Positions 34,222 through 42,081 of a stretch of DNA of 64,000 bases are shown here, one piece after another. How positions within the stretch are numbered: the stretch's first letter is position 1; every line of letters begins with the position of its first letter. Made by a program: the position numbers and the translations under genes. Source of the DNA: Candidatus Methanoperedens nitratireducens (GTDB taxonomy: Archaea; Halobacteriota; Methanosarcinia; Methanosarcinales; Methanoperedenaceae); the NCBI RefSeq assembly GCF_900196725.1, contig NZ_FZMP01000203.1, forward strand, positions 23,395-87,394, read 5' to 3'. The notes beneath the pieces were generated by a model. It was not told the DNA's origin and did not search any database. It saw nothing but the letters and a program-made list of their open reading frames with translations.

Positions 34222-35460
34222 TCATTCGTTGTGTGCCTGTTGATTTCCATTTTCCAGGTTGCCAGATACCGATAGGACAATGTTGTCGCTGGCATCCTTG
34301 ATGATGATTTTGGCGGTGTCGTTGCTGCCTGGTTCACCTGCATCGGTAAAGGTAAACTCTATCGTTGCGCCAGATACGCCATTGTAACGACCTGTACCAT
34401 TGCCCACATAGGTATCAAACCCTGCAGCAGGTGGATTGGGCACAATTGCTGGATCATCGCTAAGAGTGGCTGATGTAAGATTTTCAAGATGGAACTTGTT
34501 GCCTTTGTCCCAGTTGACCTGAAGATTGTTGGACTCATCACTTATATTACTGCTGAGCATAAAACCATGAGTTACACGCATGCTAGCATTGAATACACTG
34601 CCTCCACCTGTCATTCGTCCTTCAACTTTGGGCGGTGTTACGCCACCGCATGCTGCTATAATCGAAGTTATTGCTGCCCCTGTTCCGCTGCCATTGGCTG
34701 CTGTTGTTATGAATGCACCGCCTGTAACATTTGCATCCTCAGCTAAGAGTGCAGCCTGACCAGCATAATCTCCGCTTGTTGGTACAAACACATCTGATAC
34801 CTTGATGCCCTTAGCCAAGGCAGCAAGTGGATGCGTGGTATTCAGTGAAATGTTGTCCGCAGCGTCCTGGATGTCATTGAATCCACCCGGTGGAGCATCT
34901 GTTATCAGCACAACCATTTTTGTGGCGCTTGCTCTATACGGCGTCGTGTAGTTCCCGGTTTGAGTTCCAATGTTACCTGCGGCATCCGGCCTCGTTCCGT
35001 CTGGCAGGTTGTTCACAGAGGTATTTTTAGCCTCGTCAGACGCTTCCGGGGCGCCTGCTCCTCCGCCTGCAAAGGTGGCATTGATAGAATCCATCACTGC
35101 ACTGATATTGGTAGTCAGGTTATTGTGCACCGTAACATCATCTTTGAAAGTCATATACCCTACCATCAAATCCCCGCCAGATGCTGTGGTTGCTGTTGAA
35201 ATTATTGTTGGCAATTCCGCCTTAATATTACTTATTGCGCCGCCCATGCTGCCGGTGTCATCCAATGCTATCGTGAGGTCTATCGGACCGCATATTCCGG
35301 GTGTCACCGTTGTGGTTATTACCCCAGTAGAAGAAACAGTCGTAGCTCCGGTTACCGTTCCATCATTAGGCCCACCCAAAATAGGCGTGATTGTCGATGC
35401 TGCTACTAGGATTAACGTCAGTAGCAGAGCCGGCACAGTTGTTTTCATTCTTATTTTCAT
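34222..35460 (-). CDS. Secreted von Willebrand A-domain protein with post-COAP-1-like C-terminus
   Basis: The 412-residue protein starts with a signal peptide (KTTVPALLLTLILVAAST, cleavage near residue 29). A VWA domain (about 60-270) has the metal site DLTIALDDTGSMGGAISN, a DxTxG form of MIDAS. The C-terminal 130 residues (GRMTGGGSVFNASMRVTHGF, NKFHLENLTSATLSDDP, TFTDAGEPGSNDTAKIIIKD) match the post-COAP-1 domain seen in secreted proteins. The many NxS/T sites suggest N-glycosylation. RBS TAGGAGGAAG lies 6 nt before ATG 35460. Its leader contains a strongly structured RNA (35498-35590). It is probably an adhesin or surface protein. Confidence 0.85.
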   Translation of the reverse strand: MKIRMKTTVPALLLTLILVAASTITPILGGPNDGTVTGATTVSSTGVITTTVTPGICGPIDLTIALDDTGSMGGAISNIKAELPTIISTATTASGGDLMVGYMTFKDDVTVHNNLTTNISAVMDSINATFAGGGAGAPEASDEAKNTSVNNLPDGTRPDAAGNIGTQTGNYTTPYRASATKMVVLITDAPPGGFNDIQDAADNISLNTTHPLAALAKGIKVSDVFVPTSGDYAGQAALLAEDANVTGGAFITTAANGSGTGAAITSIIAACGGVTPPKVEGRMTGGGSVFNASMRVTHGFMLSSNISDESNNLQVNWDKGNKFHLENLTSATLSDDPAIVPNPPAAGFDTYVGNGTGRYNGVSGATIEFTFTDAGEPGSNDTAKIIIKDASDNIVLSVSGNLENGNQQAHNE

Positions 35461-35497
35461 TTGTCTTCCTCCTAATATTTTAGTAGTTACTTTTACA

Positions 35498-35590
35498 AGG
35501 CTAGCCTACGGCTGCCATGTATAGCGCCCCAACTGGCGCTTGATGCATTAACCACCTTACCCATAAAGGCAAATCCCCATGCATCTCGGA
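35498..35590 (-). ncRNA. Structured 5' leader RNA (riboswitch-like) of the VWA protein gene
   Basis: Transcribed from the minus strand, the segment has a perfect outer stem GATGCAT...ATGCATC enclosing GGGGATTTGCC and a CCTTTATGGGTAAGG hairpin; next a hairpin GCGCC-AGTTG-GGGCGC; then GGCAGCCGTAGGCTAGCC, a compact stem-loop. About 25 nt of A/T-rich linker and the ribosome binding site follow. Two side-by-side domains ending in GGCAGCC...AGCC recall the shape of GEMM-type leaders, but the GEMM core does not match, so I cannot assign a class. In all, 35461-35888 holds no protein gene. Confidence 0.5.
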
Positions 35591-35888
35591 TTTTTTAAAA
35601 TGTGGTTTTAATTTAGTAGTTTTGAAATCATGTTTTGCGAAAAACAGCATGTTACCGTTTTTCTATTTGTAGCTCCCACATAATTGAACACAAAGTCACA
35701 TTCTTTATATTATATAAATCTTTCTAAATTATAATTCTTATTAATTATACTTCTTATGTACGTCATAAACCTTGACAATTTTAGAATAAAGTGAAAGCAA
35801 ATATTAATCTGAACCGAGATTGATAAATATACAAATCTTGCCTCAAAAACAACCCATTAATGCTATCATACACTAAAAGGGGAAAATA

Positions 35889-36161
35889 ATGACCACTATT
35901 GAACTTTATTATTCGGATACATGCCGCGACTGTCACCAGTTAAGGACGCTTCTAATGCAGGTAGTGCCTAAAAGCATGAAATTCAAGGAAATCAATATCT
36001 CCTACCCCGAAGGACAGCGCCGCGCCAGCGAGCTTAACATCATGTCGGTACCCACGATAGCCATAGACGGAGAGGTAGTATTTGTAGGAAGGACATCCAG
36101 AGAGGAACTCCTGAAAGAGATAAATTCAAGAAAGCCCCTATCGGGGCAATTTAACGCTTGA
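35889..36161 (+). CDS. Glutaredoxin/thioredoxin-like small redox protein
   Basis: A 90-residue protein with the thioredoxin fold: an early strand MTTIELYYSDTCRDCHQLRT with the redox pair CRDC (residues 12-15), FKEINISYPEGQRRASELNI, then the cis-proline region MSVPTIAIDGEVVFVGRTSR. It may reduce disulfides in cytoplasmic proteins or pass electrons to a target not encoded nearby. RBS AGGGGAAAATA lies just before ATG 35889. It is divergent from the VWA gene and faces the transposase remnant. Confidence 0.85.
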   Translation: MTTIELYYSDTCRDCHQLRTLLMQVVPKSMKFKEINISYPEGQRRASELNIMSVPTIAIDGEVVFVGRTSREELLKEINSRKPLSGQFNA

Positions 36162-36167
36162 TGATGC

Positions 36168-36398
36168 TCAAAATACATATCTTATTTCACCCGATTTAGA
36201 TTCATATACTTCTCCTTGCATCTTCAGATGTTGAAAATCGCAAAGTACCTGTTCTTTATCAATCCCTCTCTTTTCAGCCTCAGACACAACTTTTTGGCGG
36301 TGGCTCTTCGGTTGGATAACTTTCAGTCCCTTCGTAACATATTCCAATAAACTCCATCTCAATGTTGCAATCCGGGCATAATAGAGGATCATAGTCAA
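36168..36398 (-). pseudogene. Fragment resembling the C-terminal winged helix of MCM helicase
   Basis: The frame ends QKVVSEAEKRGIDKEQVLCD, then LKMQGEVYESKSGEIRYVF and a stop at 36168. Archaeal MCM proteins end in a winged helix with an EAEKRG...E.V......L...GE.YEP..G...V pattern, which this follows closely. There is no MCM body upstream; instead the frame overlaps a transposase remnant in another frame. It looks like a gene end captured or left by a mobile element, or less likely a free-standing DNA-binding domain. Confidence 0.45.
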
Positions 36399-36560
36399 AA
36401 GTTTTCTTAATTTCTCCCCTCCAGCTTCTCTTAATAAGGATCATTTCCCCTTCGTGGAATTCAGTTTGCCTATGCCTGTATCCTCTTCTTGAATAGATTC
36501 CGACATACCTCACGATTTTGAAATTCTTTTCAGGAATATGGCTAAGAAGTAACCGGATGA
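36280..36560 (-). pseudogene. C-terminal remnant of an IS91-like (Y2) transposase
   Basis: The minus-strand frame, open from about 36557, reads DFIRLLLSHIPEKNFKIVRY, then VGIYSRRGYRHRQ, SWRGEIKKTFDYDPLLCPDC and NIEMEFIGIC before a stop at 36280. The VRYxGxYSRR and DPLLCPxC elements are the C-terminal region of IS91/IS801-type transposases. The catalytic HUH part is missing. Downstream at 36592-36651 the motif AAGAAAATGCGTTTATACTT is repeated twice in tandem, possibly related to the element's end. Confidence 0.6.
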
Positions 36561-36689
36561 AATCAACTTATCCATTTCGGCAGCGGGGCAAGAAAATGCG
36601 TTTATACTTTCCTATGCGTCAAGAAAATGCGTTTATACTTTCCTATGCGTTGAAAAAGCGCAAAGCCCTGGGAATTTAGAAATAGAAAG

Positions 36690-37229
36690 CTAAAACCAGT
36701 ATTCTGGATACTTTCTATCTTTTGAGAGATTGTTAACTGCAAGAGCAACAATCAGGAGTATAAGAGCACCGAGACCTGCGGGCATAAAGGCATAGAAAAA
36801 ACCAAGATCGTGTATCTTTTCACCCCCAATGACGGCAATTAATGCTGTAGCCCCTCCTGGGGGGTGAAGAGTTTTTGTTAGCAGCATTGAAGCAATGGCA
36901 AAAGATACTGCAAATGCAGCCGCTATCCACAGGGTCATCCCAAATAATTGGAAACACAAAACGCCAACAAATCCCGATATTACATGACCGCCGATCAAGT
37001 TCCTTGGTTGAGCCAGCGGACTTTTGATCGCAGCATAAACAAGAACAGCCGATGCACCGAACGAGCCTATTATTAAAGTTGAATCCCTTGGCTCAAAATA
37101 TATCGAAGAAAGAAAGCCAATGGCTGCGATGCCGACCGCCGAGCCAAGCCATGACCACATCACTTCCGTAAATCCAACTCCAGGCGGGCTTCTTGCACCA
37201 CCTTTCATCTTTAACAGATATGCCCTCAT
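36690..37229 (-). CDS. HPP-family membrane protein (possible nitrite/anion transporter)
   Basis: The 179-residue protein has about four to five membrane spans and the two family signatures FGASAVLVYAAIKSPLAQPR with NLIGGHVISGFVGV (about 55-90) and TKTLHPPGGATALIAVIGG (about 125-143), from which the HPP family takes its name. Plant and cyanobacterial HPP proteins transport nitrite; others are fused to CBS domains. Here the CBS protein is the neighbouring gene, overlapping by 4 nt, so the split pair probably works together. It is the last gene of the octahaem cytochrome/siroheme operon. Confidence 0.85.
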   Translation of the reverse strand: MRAYLLKMKGGARSPPGVGFTEVMWSWLGSAVGIAAIGFLSSIYFEPRDSTLIIGSFGASAVLVYAAIKSPLAQPRNLIGGHVISGFVGVLCFQLFGMTLWIAAAFAVSFAIASMLLTKTLHPPGGATALIAVIGGEKIHDLGFFYAFMPAGLGALILLIVALAVNNLSKDRKYPEYWF

Positions 37230-37807
37230 CTCTCCCCCATAAATCGCACTATGTTTGCCCTCGATATGATCCCTATAAGTCTATTTTCATCATCCACAAC
37301 AGGGAGCCTTTTGATTCTTTTCTCATCCAGGATCCTTGATACTTCTCTTATATCTGTATCAGGTTTTGCTGTTATTACCGGTGAGGTCATTATGTCCTCT
37401 ACCGTATTCCCATTTCTATTCCCTGGATGCGGCTCACTGATGATATGCCTTAGTATATCTTTGAAAGTATGACCTCTTTTCATACCTGCCATATAAAGAA
37501 TATCAGCTTCTGTAACGATACCGATCACATGGTTCATGTCATCCACGACCGGCACCCCACTGATCTTGTTTTCCGAAAGGATTCTTGCCACTTCGTGAAG
37601 ATTGGCATCTTTTTTAACAGATATAACATTCTTAGTCATCACATCGCTAACAGGAACCTTGAGGGAAAGCCTTTCTTTTGCATGCTTTATTGCGACCGTG
37701 TATATCTTTTTTAGATCACCTTCAGTGATATCAATGTACTGGCGCAGTTCCCTCAAAGCAGCTTCTAAATCTTCGCTCTCAAGTTCTATCTCTTGCATTA
37801 CCCTCAC
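37226..37807 (-). CDS. Tandem CBS-domain protein, partner of the HPP protein
   Basis: After an N-terminal helix (about 1-50, LEAALRELRQYIDITEGDLK) the 193-residue protein carries two CBS motifs: VMTKNVISVKKDANLHEVAR to VVDDMNHVIGIVTEADILY (about 55-110) and IMTSPVITAKPDTDIREVSR to VVDDENRLIGIISRANIVRF (about 135-190). CBS pairs bind adenosine nucleotides and gate transporters or enzymes. In many bacteria CBS domains are fused to the HPP membrane part; here they are separate genes with a 4-nt overlap. Confidence 0.9.
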   Translation of the reverse strand: MRVMQEIELESEDLEAALRELRQYIDITEGDLKKIYTVAIKHAKERLSLKVPVSDVMTKNVISVKKDANLHEVARILSENKISGVPVVDDMNHVIGIVTEADILYMAGMKRGHTFKDILRHIISEPHPGNRNGNTVEDIMTSPVITAKPDTDIREVSRILDEKRIKRLPVVDDENRLIGIISRANIVRFMGER

Positions 37808-38526
37808 AACCGTAATAGCGCTCTCATGTTCTCACCCATGATAAGCTCCTTTTCTTCCGGGGATATATTAAGCGACCTTATTTTTCCAATCTCCCGCTCC
37901 ATACTGATATACGGGGAATCCGACCCTATTATGATCCTTTCTGCGCCCAGGGTCTCCACAGCCCCCCGGACTACTTCCAGCTTGAACATGCCGGTCGTCT
38001 GGAGATATATGTTCTGATGCTTCTTTGCAACTTCAAGAAAATTTCCGTACATGTGCGCCATAATGAGCCTGGCTTCAGGAAATAATTCTGCCAGTTCTCC
38101 GAACTGGTCAGGAGGCGATTCTTTTTTACCTGAGTCAAAGATGATGGGAACATTGTATTTTGCAGCCTCTTTGATTATCTCTCTCAGGTACCCATCCCTG
38201 AGAGAAAAGCTCTGGCTTGAGGGATGCAGCTTTAAGCCAGCAAGTCCGATCCTGATATCCCGTCTTAACTCTTCAATAGCATTTTCACCATAATTAGGGT
38301 CAAGCCGTGCAAAGCCTACCAGCCTGTCGGGATATTCCCTGATAGCATCTGCAATCCTGTTGTTCGCTAAAGAAAAGGACACGCCAGGCTGTACCTCATT
38401 GAAAGGGAATATAACTGCCCGATCTATCCCAAGCCGGTCCATTTCAGCAACGATCTCACCGGGAGATTGCATTTTTCCATCGCCTCTATCCGGTCCACCT
38501 GCATGGTTATGCGCATCTATTATCAT
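37804..38526 (-). CDS. Amidohydrolase-family (metal-dependent, TIM barrel) protein
   Basis: A 240-residue protein with MIIDAHNHAGGPDRGDGKMQ (HxH metal site), GLAGLKLHPSSQSFSLRD, the ARLIMAHMYGNFLEVAKKHQ strand with His ligand, and RIIIGSDSPYISMEREIG near the end (Asp ligand). These are the amidohydrolase-2 group residues, so it should be a hydrolase or decarboxylase on a small molecule. Overlaps of 4 nt on both sides place it in the operon, but nothing in the sequence shows its substrate. Confidence 0.82.
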   Translation of the reverse strand: MIIDAHNHAGGPDRGDGKMQSPGEIVAEMDRLGIDRAVIFPFNEVQPGVSFSLANNRIADAIREYPDRLVGFARLDPNYGENAIEELRRDIRIGLAGLKLHPSSQSFSLRDGYLREIIKEAAKYNVPIIFDSGKKESPPDQFGELAELFPEARLIMAHMYGNFLEVAKKHQNIYLQTTGMFKLEVVRGAVETLGAERIIIGSDSPYISMEREIGKIRSLNISPEEKELIMGENMRALLRL

Positions 38527-38786
38527 TTCTCGCCTCTGTGCTGTCGCGCAGAACTTACAGTAAAACCATATCTCTCCAATTCAAGAAGAATCGAATGCAT
38601 ATCATCAGACGGGATATTTTTTACTTCAAATAATGCTTTTCCAACCGGTATGTGTAAAAAAGGTATGCGGTACCGTTCCATCAGGTTTGATAACACCGTT
38701 AACTTATCTGCCTCCCATTCTCCTCCTTCGCTAAATAGGTGCAGGATGAATCTATCCTGATTTTTATACGCTCTGGCCCTGTACAT
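38523..38786 (-). CDS. Stand-alone ferredoxin-like half-domain related to sulfite/nitrite reductases
   Basis: The 87-residue protein contains GGEWEADKLTVLSNLMERYR and PFLHIPVGKALFEVKNIPSD, followed by DMHSILLELERYGFTVSS. The spacing parallels the NirSir ferredoxin-like half-domain in the next gene (GGRVPLSKLEKILEVAKKYA, YVHLSVRQSIELPYVNFHDF, KKLNEELL). No cysteine is present, so no cofactor is held. It may be a regulatory or structural partner of the siroheme protein encoded 6 bp upstream. It overlaps the amidohydrolase gene by 4 nt. Confidence 0.5.
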   Translation of the reverse strand: MYRARAYKNQDRFILHLFSEGGEWEADKLTVLSNLMERYRIPFLHIPVGKALFEVKNIPSDDMHSILLELERYGFTVSSARQHRGEK

Positions 38787-38792
38787 GATCCT

Positions 38793-39725
38793 TCACTCAA
38801 AGTGTATCTCATTTTTATTTGGCGGCTTTGGATTCGGGAGCAGTTTCCCGTCGAATTTAATCCTTAAATCGCTTATGAAATCAGCCCATTGTTCCGGTAT
38901 TCCGAGAACGTCTCCGATACGCATATTCCCGCATTCTTTTCCGGCTTTTTCATACCATTTTATGATGGTTTCAATGAATTCCGGTATATCTTCATCGCTC
39001 ACGAACTCAGCGATTTTGTGACCTAAAACGGGATGTCTTCCATGCTTCCCTCCGACGCGGATTATCCAGCCTTTTCTCTCCTCCTGCCATGAATCGGTCG
39101 GGCAGGAGCGGATGCAATCTCCGCAATAGAGACACTTTTGAGGGTGAAAAATGGGTTTTCCGTTATCCGGACTGCTCTCTATCGCTCCTTCCTTGCAGGC
39201 ACTGGCACATATGCGGCATCCGATGCATAGCTCATCAACCCACTTTGGTTTGACTGCACCCTGGAAGCCAAGATCATTTTCAGAAGTACGGGCACAGTCT
39301 ATGGGGCATCCGGAGAATGAAATCTTAAATTTGTGGGGCATTGGGTGGGCAAAGAACTTCTCATTTACGAGTTCCGCCATTTTTTGCGTATCCATAATGC
39401 CGTTCGGGTTATACTCGCAGCCGGAGCATGCTGTAGGCACCCTTATCCGCCTGCCGCATGATGCTATTTTCTGGTCTGATTCCAGCAGTTCTTCATTCAG
39501 TTTTTTAAAATCGTGAAAATTTACGTACGGCAGTTCTATAGACTGCCTTACTGAAAGGTGTACATAGTCCCCGGCGTATTTCTTTGCCACTTCTAAGATT
39601 TTCTCAAGCTTTGAGAGCGGGACTCTCCCGCCAGGACAGCGAAGTCTGACCGTGAACAAATCCTTCTGGCGCTGCTTAATCAGACCGCCGGATTTTAGGG
39701 TGTTAAAATCTACCATCTCAGACAC
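38793..39725 (-). CDS. Siroheme sulfite/nitrite reductase-like protein with ferredoxin domain
   Basis: The 310-residue protein starts at GTG 39725, overlapping the TusA-like gene by 8 nt, or at ATG 39716. Order: N-terminal half-domain (12-85), the cluster-siroheme region with VPTACSGCEYNPNG and KISFSGCPIDCARTSENDLG, then two 4Fe-4S motifs (CIGCRICASACKEGAI and CLYCGDCIRSCPTD), then the C-terminal helices. The second Cys pair is the normal CxxxC. The first reads CSGC (CxxC), not the CxxxxxC that I recall for the family. It may reduce sulfite or nitrite with ferredoxin-type electrons, or be one of the Dsr-like proteins of methanogens with unknown substrate. Confidence 0.82.
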   Translation of the reverse strand: MSEMVDFNTLKSGGLIKQRQKDLFTVRLRCPGGRVPLSKLEKILEVAKKYAGDYVHLSVRQSIELPYVNFHDFKKLNEELLESDQKIASCGRRIRVPTACSGCEYNPNGIMDTQKMAELVNEKFFAHPMPHKFKISFSGCPIDCARTSENDLGFQGAVKPKWVDELCIGCRICASACKEGAIESSPDNGKPIFHPQKCLYCGDCIRSCPTDSWQEERKGWIIRVGGKHGRHPVLGHKIAEFVSDEDIPEFIETIIKWYEKAGKECGNMRIGDVLGIPEQWADFISDLRIKFDGKLLPNPKPPNKNEIHFE

Positions 39726-39966
39726 CAGCGCCTTTTCTTACCAGGAGTTTATAGCAGCCTTCGGGAAGTTTTTCAACTTCAACTATCCTGTGACCTTCTT
39801 CTTTTATCGATCGCGGCACATTTTGCATCGGTTCTCCATTATCAAGAACTATTTCTAAAATGCTATCATTTTCAATCTCTTTCATTTTTAGCTTGATCTG
39901 GACCAGGTTAATAGGACACATTACTCCTCTAAGATCCAATCTGCCGGAAATTTTATCTTCTATCAT
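39718..39966 (-). CDS. TusA/SirA-family sulfur-carrier-like protein
   Basis: An 82-residue protein whose first strand and loop read SGRLDLRGVMCPINLVQIKL. The TusA family has the same DxRGxxCPxPxxxxK signature with a reactive cysteine, here with Asn in place of the second Pro. The rest (ILEIVLDNGEPMQNVPRSIK, then HRIVEVEKLPEGCYKLLVRK) is typical. TusA proteins carry persulfide sulfur and often accompany sulfite reductases and sulfurtransferases. It overlaps the siroheme gene by 8 nt and follows the octahaem cytochrome gene by 19 bp. Confidence 0.88.
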   Translation of the reverse strand: MIEDKISGRLDLRGVMCPINLVQIKLKMKEIENDSILEIVLDNGEPMQNVPRSIKEEGHRIVEVEKLPEGCYKLLVRKGAGV

Positions 39967-39985
39967 GTATTCGCCTTTTTATTTC

Positions 39986-41313
39986 TCATCGTCTTTTTCT
40001 AAGCAATACCAGCGACGCCAGTACTATCAGCGCCGCGAACGCTGCAATTCCCTCAAATCCCGGCGTTGCCTTTGCTTCACCTGTCTTCTCCGCATTCTCA
40101 AGCGCCGCTAACCTGCGCAGAGTAGCGTTCTCTCCCTTAATCTTTTCAAGCTGGAGGTTGAGTTGCGCCCAGCCGTACCAGTGGGCATAATCCGGGTTCA
40201 TGTGGTATGCGCCTTTCCATGCATGTACGAGGGCGTATTTGTACAATTCAAAGAATTCAGCCTCAATTCTGGAGGTGTTGGAGTAGGTCTGCTGCCCTGT
40301 AAGAGGGAGTTTGTTTCCTGTTACAGGATTTGGAGGTCTGTTCTCAGGCATGGGGTCAAGCAGCCCATCCCTTTCCAGATCCTTAATAATCTTTATTGCC
40401 TCACCAGCTTCGCATCCGATTGCATTTTTATCTCATCCGCCCGGGCAAGGACATCACTTGCGAAGGAAGTGGAATGGCAGCGCGAACAGATCGATAGCAT
40501 CCTGGCTCTTCCGGCATTGAAATCTTCCCGGGTTATTGACCTCTGCACTATCCCGTACTGGTCAGTGACAGAAGTATCACCGCTATTATTGTTGCTTATA
40601 AAAGCACCCTGAGACACGGTGCCCAGCGTGATTCCCTGGCTCACATCATGCGTTCCGCCATCCGCATGGCAGGTAACACAGGTAGGTACACGCGTAGTAT
40701 TCCTATCGATATCAGATATCACCCCGTGCTTTGAAGTCCTGTAATATTCTATCTGCTCATGGTCAAGTCCCATGTGGCAGGTCTCACATGCTTCGGGCTG
40801 GCGTGCCTCAACCTTGCTGAACACGTGCCTTGTATGGCAGGAATCACATTTTCCAGCCGAGCCGTCTGCGTGCACTTTTCCCACACTGTGGCAGCCCTCG
40901 CACATGCTCGCCCTCATCTTGTCATTTGGAATAGCCTTGTACCGTGCAGCGTCCTCCATTTTTTTCCATCCTATGCTGTGCTTCCCGGCGCTGAACTGGG
41001 ATACCTGGCTGGGATGGCATTTGCTGCAGTCCCTGGGCGATACGGTCCTGGTGATTAGAAAACCATTATGGCTGAACGAATCCTTATCCCCCGCGTCTGC
41101 TGTATGGCATTTATCGCATGTCACATTATTTGCAGCATGCTTGCTCTGGCTCCAGTCATTGATTATACCTTTTGTAGCACCTACTGATGAGTGACAGCCA
41201 ATGCAGGCATTGTCCTTTATCTCATTCTTCTGCGCATCTGCTATTGCCGAAATTCCTGTCAATATAAGGGTTACTACAGCCAACCCGATCAGTCTGTTTC
41301 TCATTTTTACCAT
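39986..41313 (-). CDS. Octahaem hydroxylamine oxidoreductase-like cytochrome c, frameshifted near 40410
   Basis: The first part (40393-41313) has a signal peptide (IGLAVVTLILTGISAIADA) and eight CxxCH motifs: CIGCH, CDKCH, CSKCH, CEGCH, CDSCH, CETCH, CVTCH, CSRCH. The frame stops early (KLVRQ). The C-terminal part of the same family continues in another frame: EAGEAIKIIKDLERDGLLDP, then MPENRPPNPVTGNK, GAYHMNPDYAHWYGWAQLNL and a final anchor (GFEGIAAFAALIVLASLVLL, RKRR). One base is missing around 40409-40413. HAO-like octahaem proteins oxidise hydroxylamine or reduce nitrite/hydroxylamine. It heads the tusA-siroheme operon. The frameshift may be real decay or assembly error. Confidence 0.82.
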
Positions 41314-41506
41314 CCTACCTTTTTACTTTTTAAGTATTTCCAATAGCTATGTTGATATTTTCAATGCATATATCTAACCATTATGAACTATAATTAAAAA
41401 ATAGAAATTGGCTATATCTTATTATAAGCAATATGAGTTTGATATCTGGAAGTCGAAATCTTTAATACATCAAGGATTTAAAACAATAATCAAAGGAGGA
41501 TTAAGA

Positions 41507-41836
41507 ATTAAGAAATTTTCAGAAGAGCTCACATCATTTATTCAGGAATACCCTGAGGTCTGGGAGGCACACGAAAAAACAGGCGAACTGGTGCATAGTG
41601 CAGGACCGCTTGATAAAAAGACCTGCCATCTGATACAATTAGGGATGGCTGCGTCCGCCCAGTTGCACGGTGCAGTGCGCTCGCACGCAACACAGGCATA
41701 TGAAGCCGGGGCAACAGCAGATGAAATATACCACACCATACTGCTCACATTAAACACTGTAGGCTTCCCGAAAATGATAATGACCTATAGCTGGGTCAGG
41801 GAGCTACTTGAAAGATTAGATAAAGAAGAGATTTGA
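41507..41836 (+). CDS. Carboxymuconolactone decarboxylase-like (AhpD-fold) protein with atypical start
   Basis: The conserved part begins KKFSEELTSFIQEYPEVWEA and includes CHLIQLGMAASAQLHGAVRS and HATQAYEAGATADEIYHTIL, the AhpD/CMD fold. The redox CxxC pair of AhpD is not present. A strong AAGGAGG (41493-41499) stands 7 nt before ATT (41507-41509), the codon where a start is expected; no ATG or GTG is found there. A TTG at 41408 opens the same frame but lacks such a site and adds unconserved residues. The protein is about 109 residues if ATT is used. Function unknown. Confidence 0.7.
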   Translation: MKKFSEELTSFIQEYPEVWEAHEKTGELVHSAGPLDKKTCHLIQLGMAASAQLHGAVRSHATQAYEAGATADEIYHTILLTLNTVGFPKMIMTYSWVRELLERLDKEEI

Positions 41837-41864
41837 ACATAACAGGCTTCAAAGTTCTCTGTGC

Positions 41865-42068
41865 TCAACTCTTTCTATCAGCTTTAATTTTATCGCTTTC
41901 ATGGAGATATGCTTCCAGATTGCGTACCTCATTTTCAGTCTCAACCCGAGCCTTTTTGTACTCACCTGATGCTTTTCCAAAAGACCTTGCAAATTCGGGG
42001 AGCTTACTGGCTCCAAAGAGCAGAACAACCACAAGGATTATCAATAGCAGTTCCTGTGATCCGATCAT
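41865..42068 (-). CDS. tatA: Twin-arginine translocase subunit TatA
   Basis: A 67-residue protein with one N-terminal membrane helix (QELLLIILVVVLLFGASKLP, with the FG pair before the hinge), the amphipathic helix EFARSFGKASGEYKKARVET and an acidic tail. TatA forms the pore for folded exported proteins. RBS GGAGGTGA lies just before ATG 42068. It is the last gene of the nar operon, so the export machinery is co-expressed with its cargo: NarG has a Tat-type signal. No tatC is in the window. Confidence 0.93.
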   Translation of the reverse strand: MIGSQELLLIILVVVLLFGASKLPEFARSFGKASGEYKKARVETENEVRNLEAYLHESDKIKADRKS

Positions 42069-42081
42069 TCGTTTTCACCTC

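Noticed and set aside
35498..35590. Assignment of the leader RNA as a GEMM (c-di-GMP) riboswitch
   Set aside because: Only the last stem-loop resembles it; the conserved GGCAAACC and CGCAAAGC core segments are absent.
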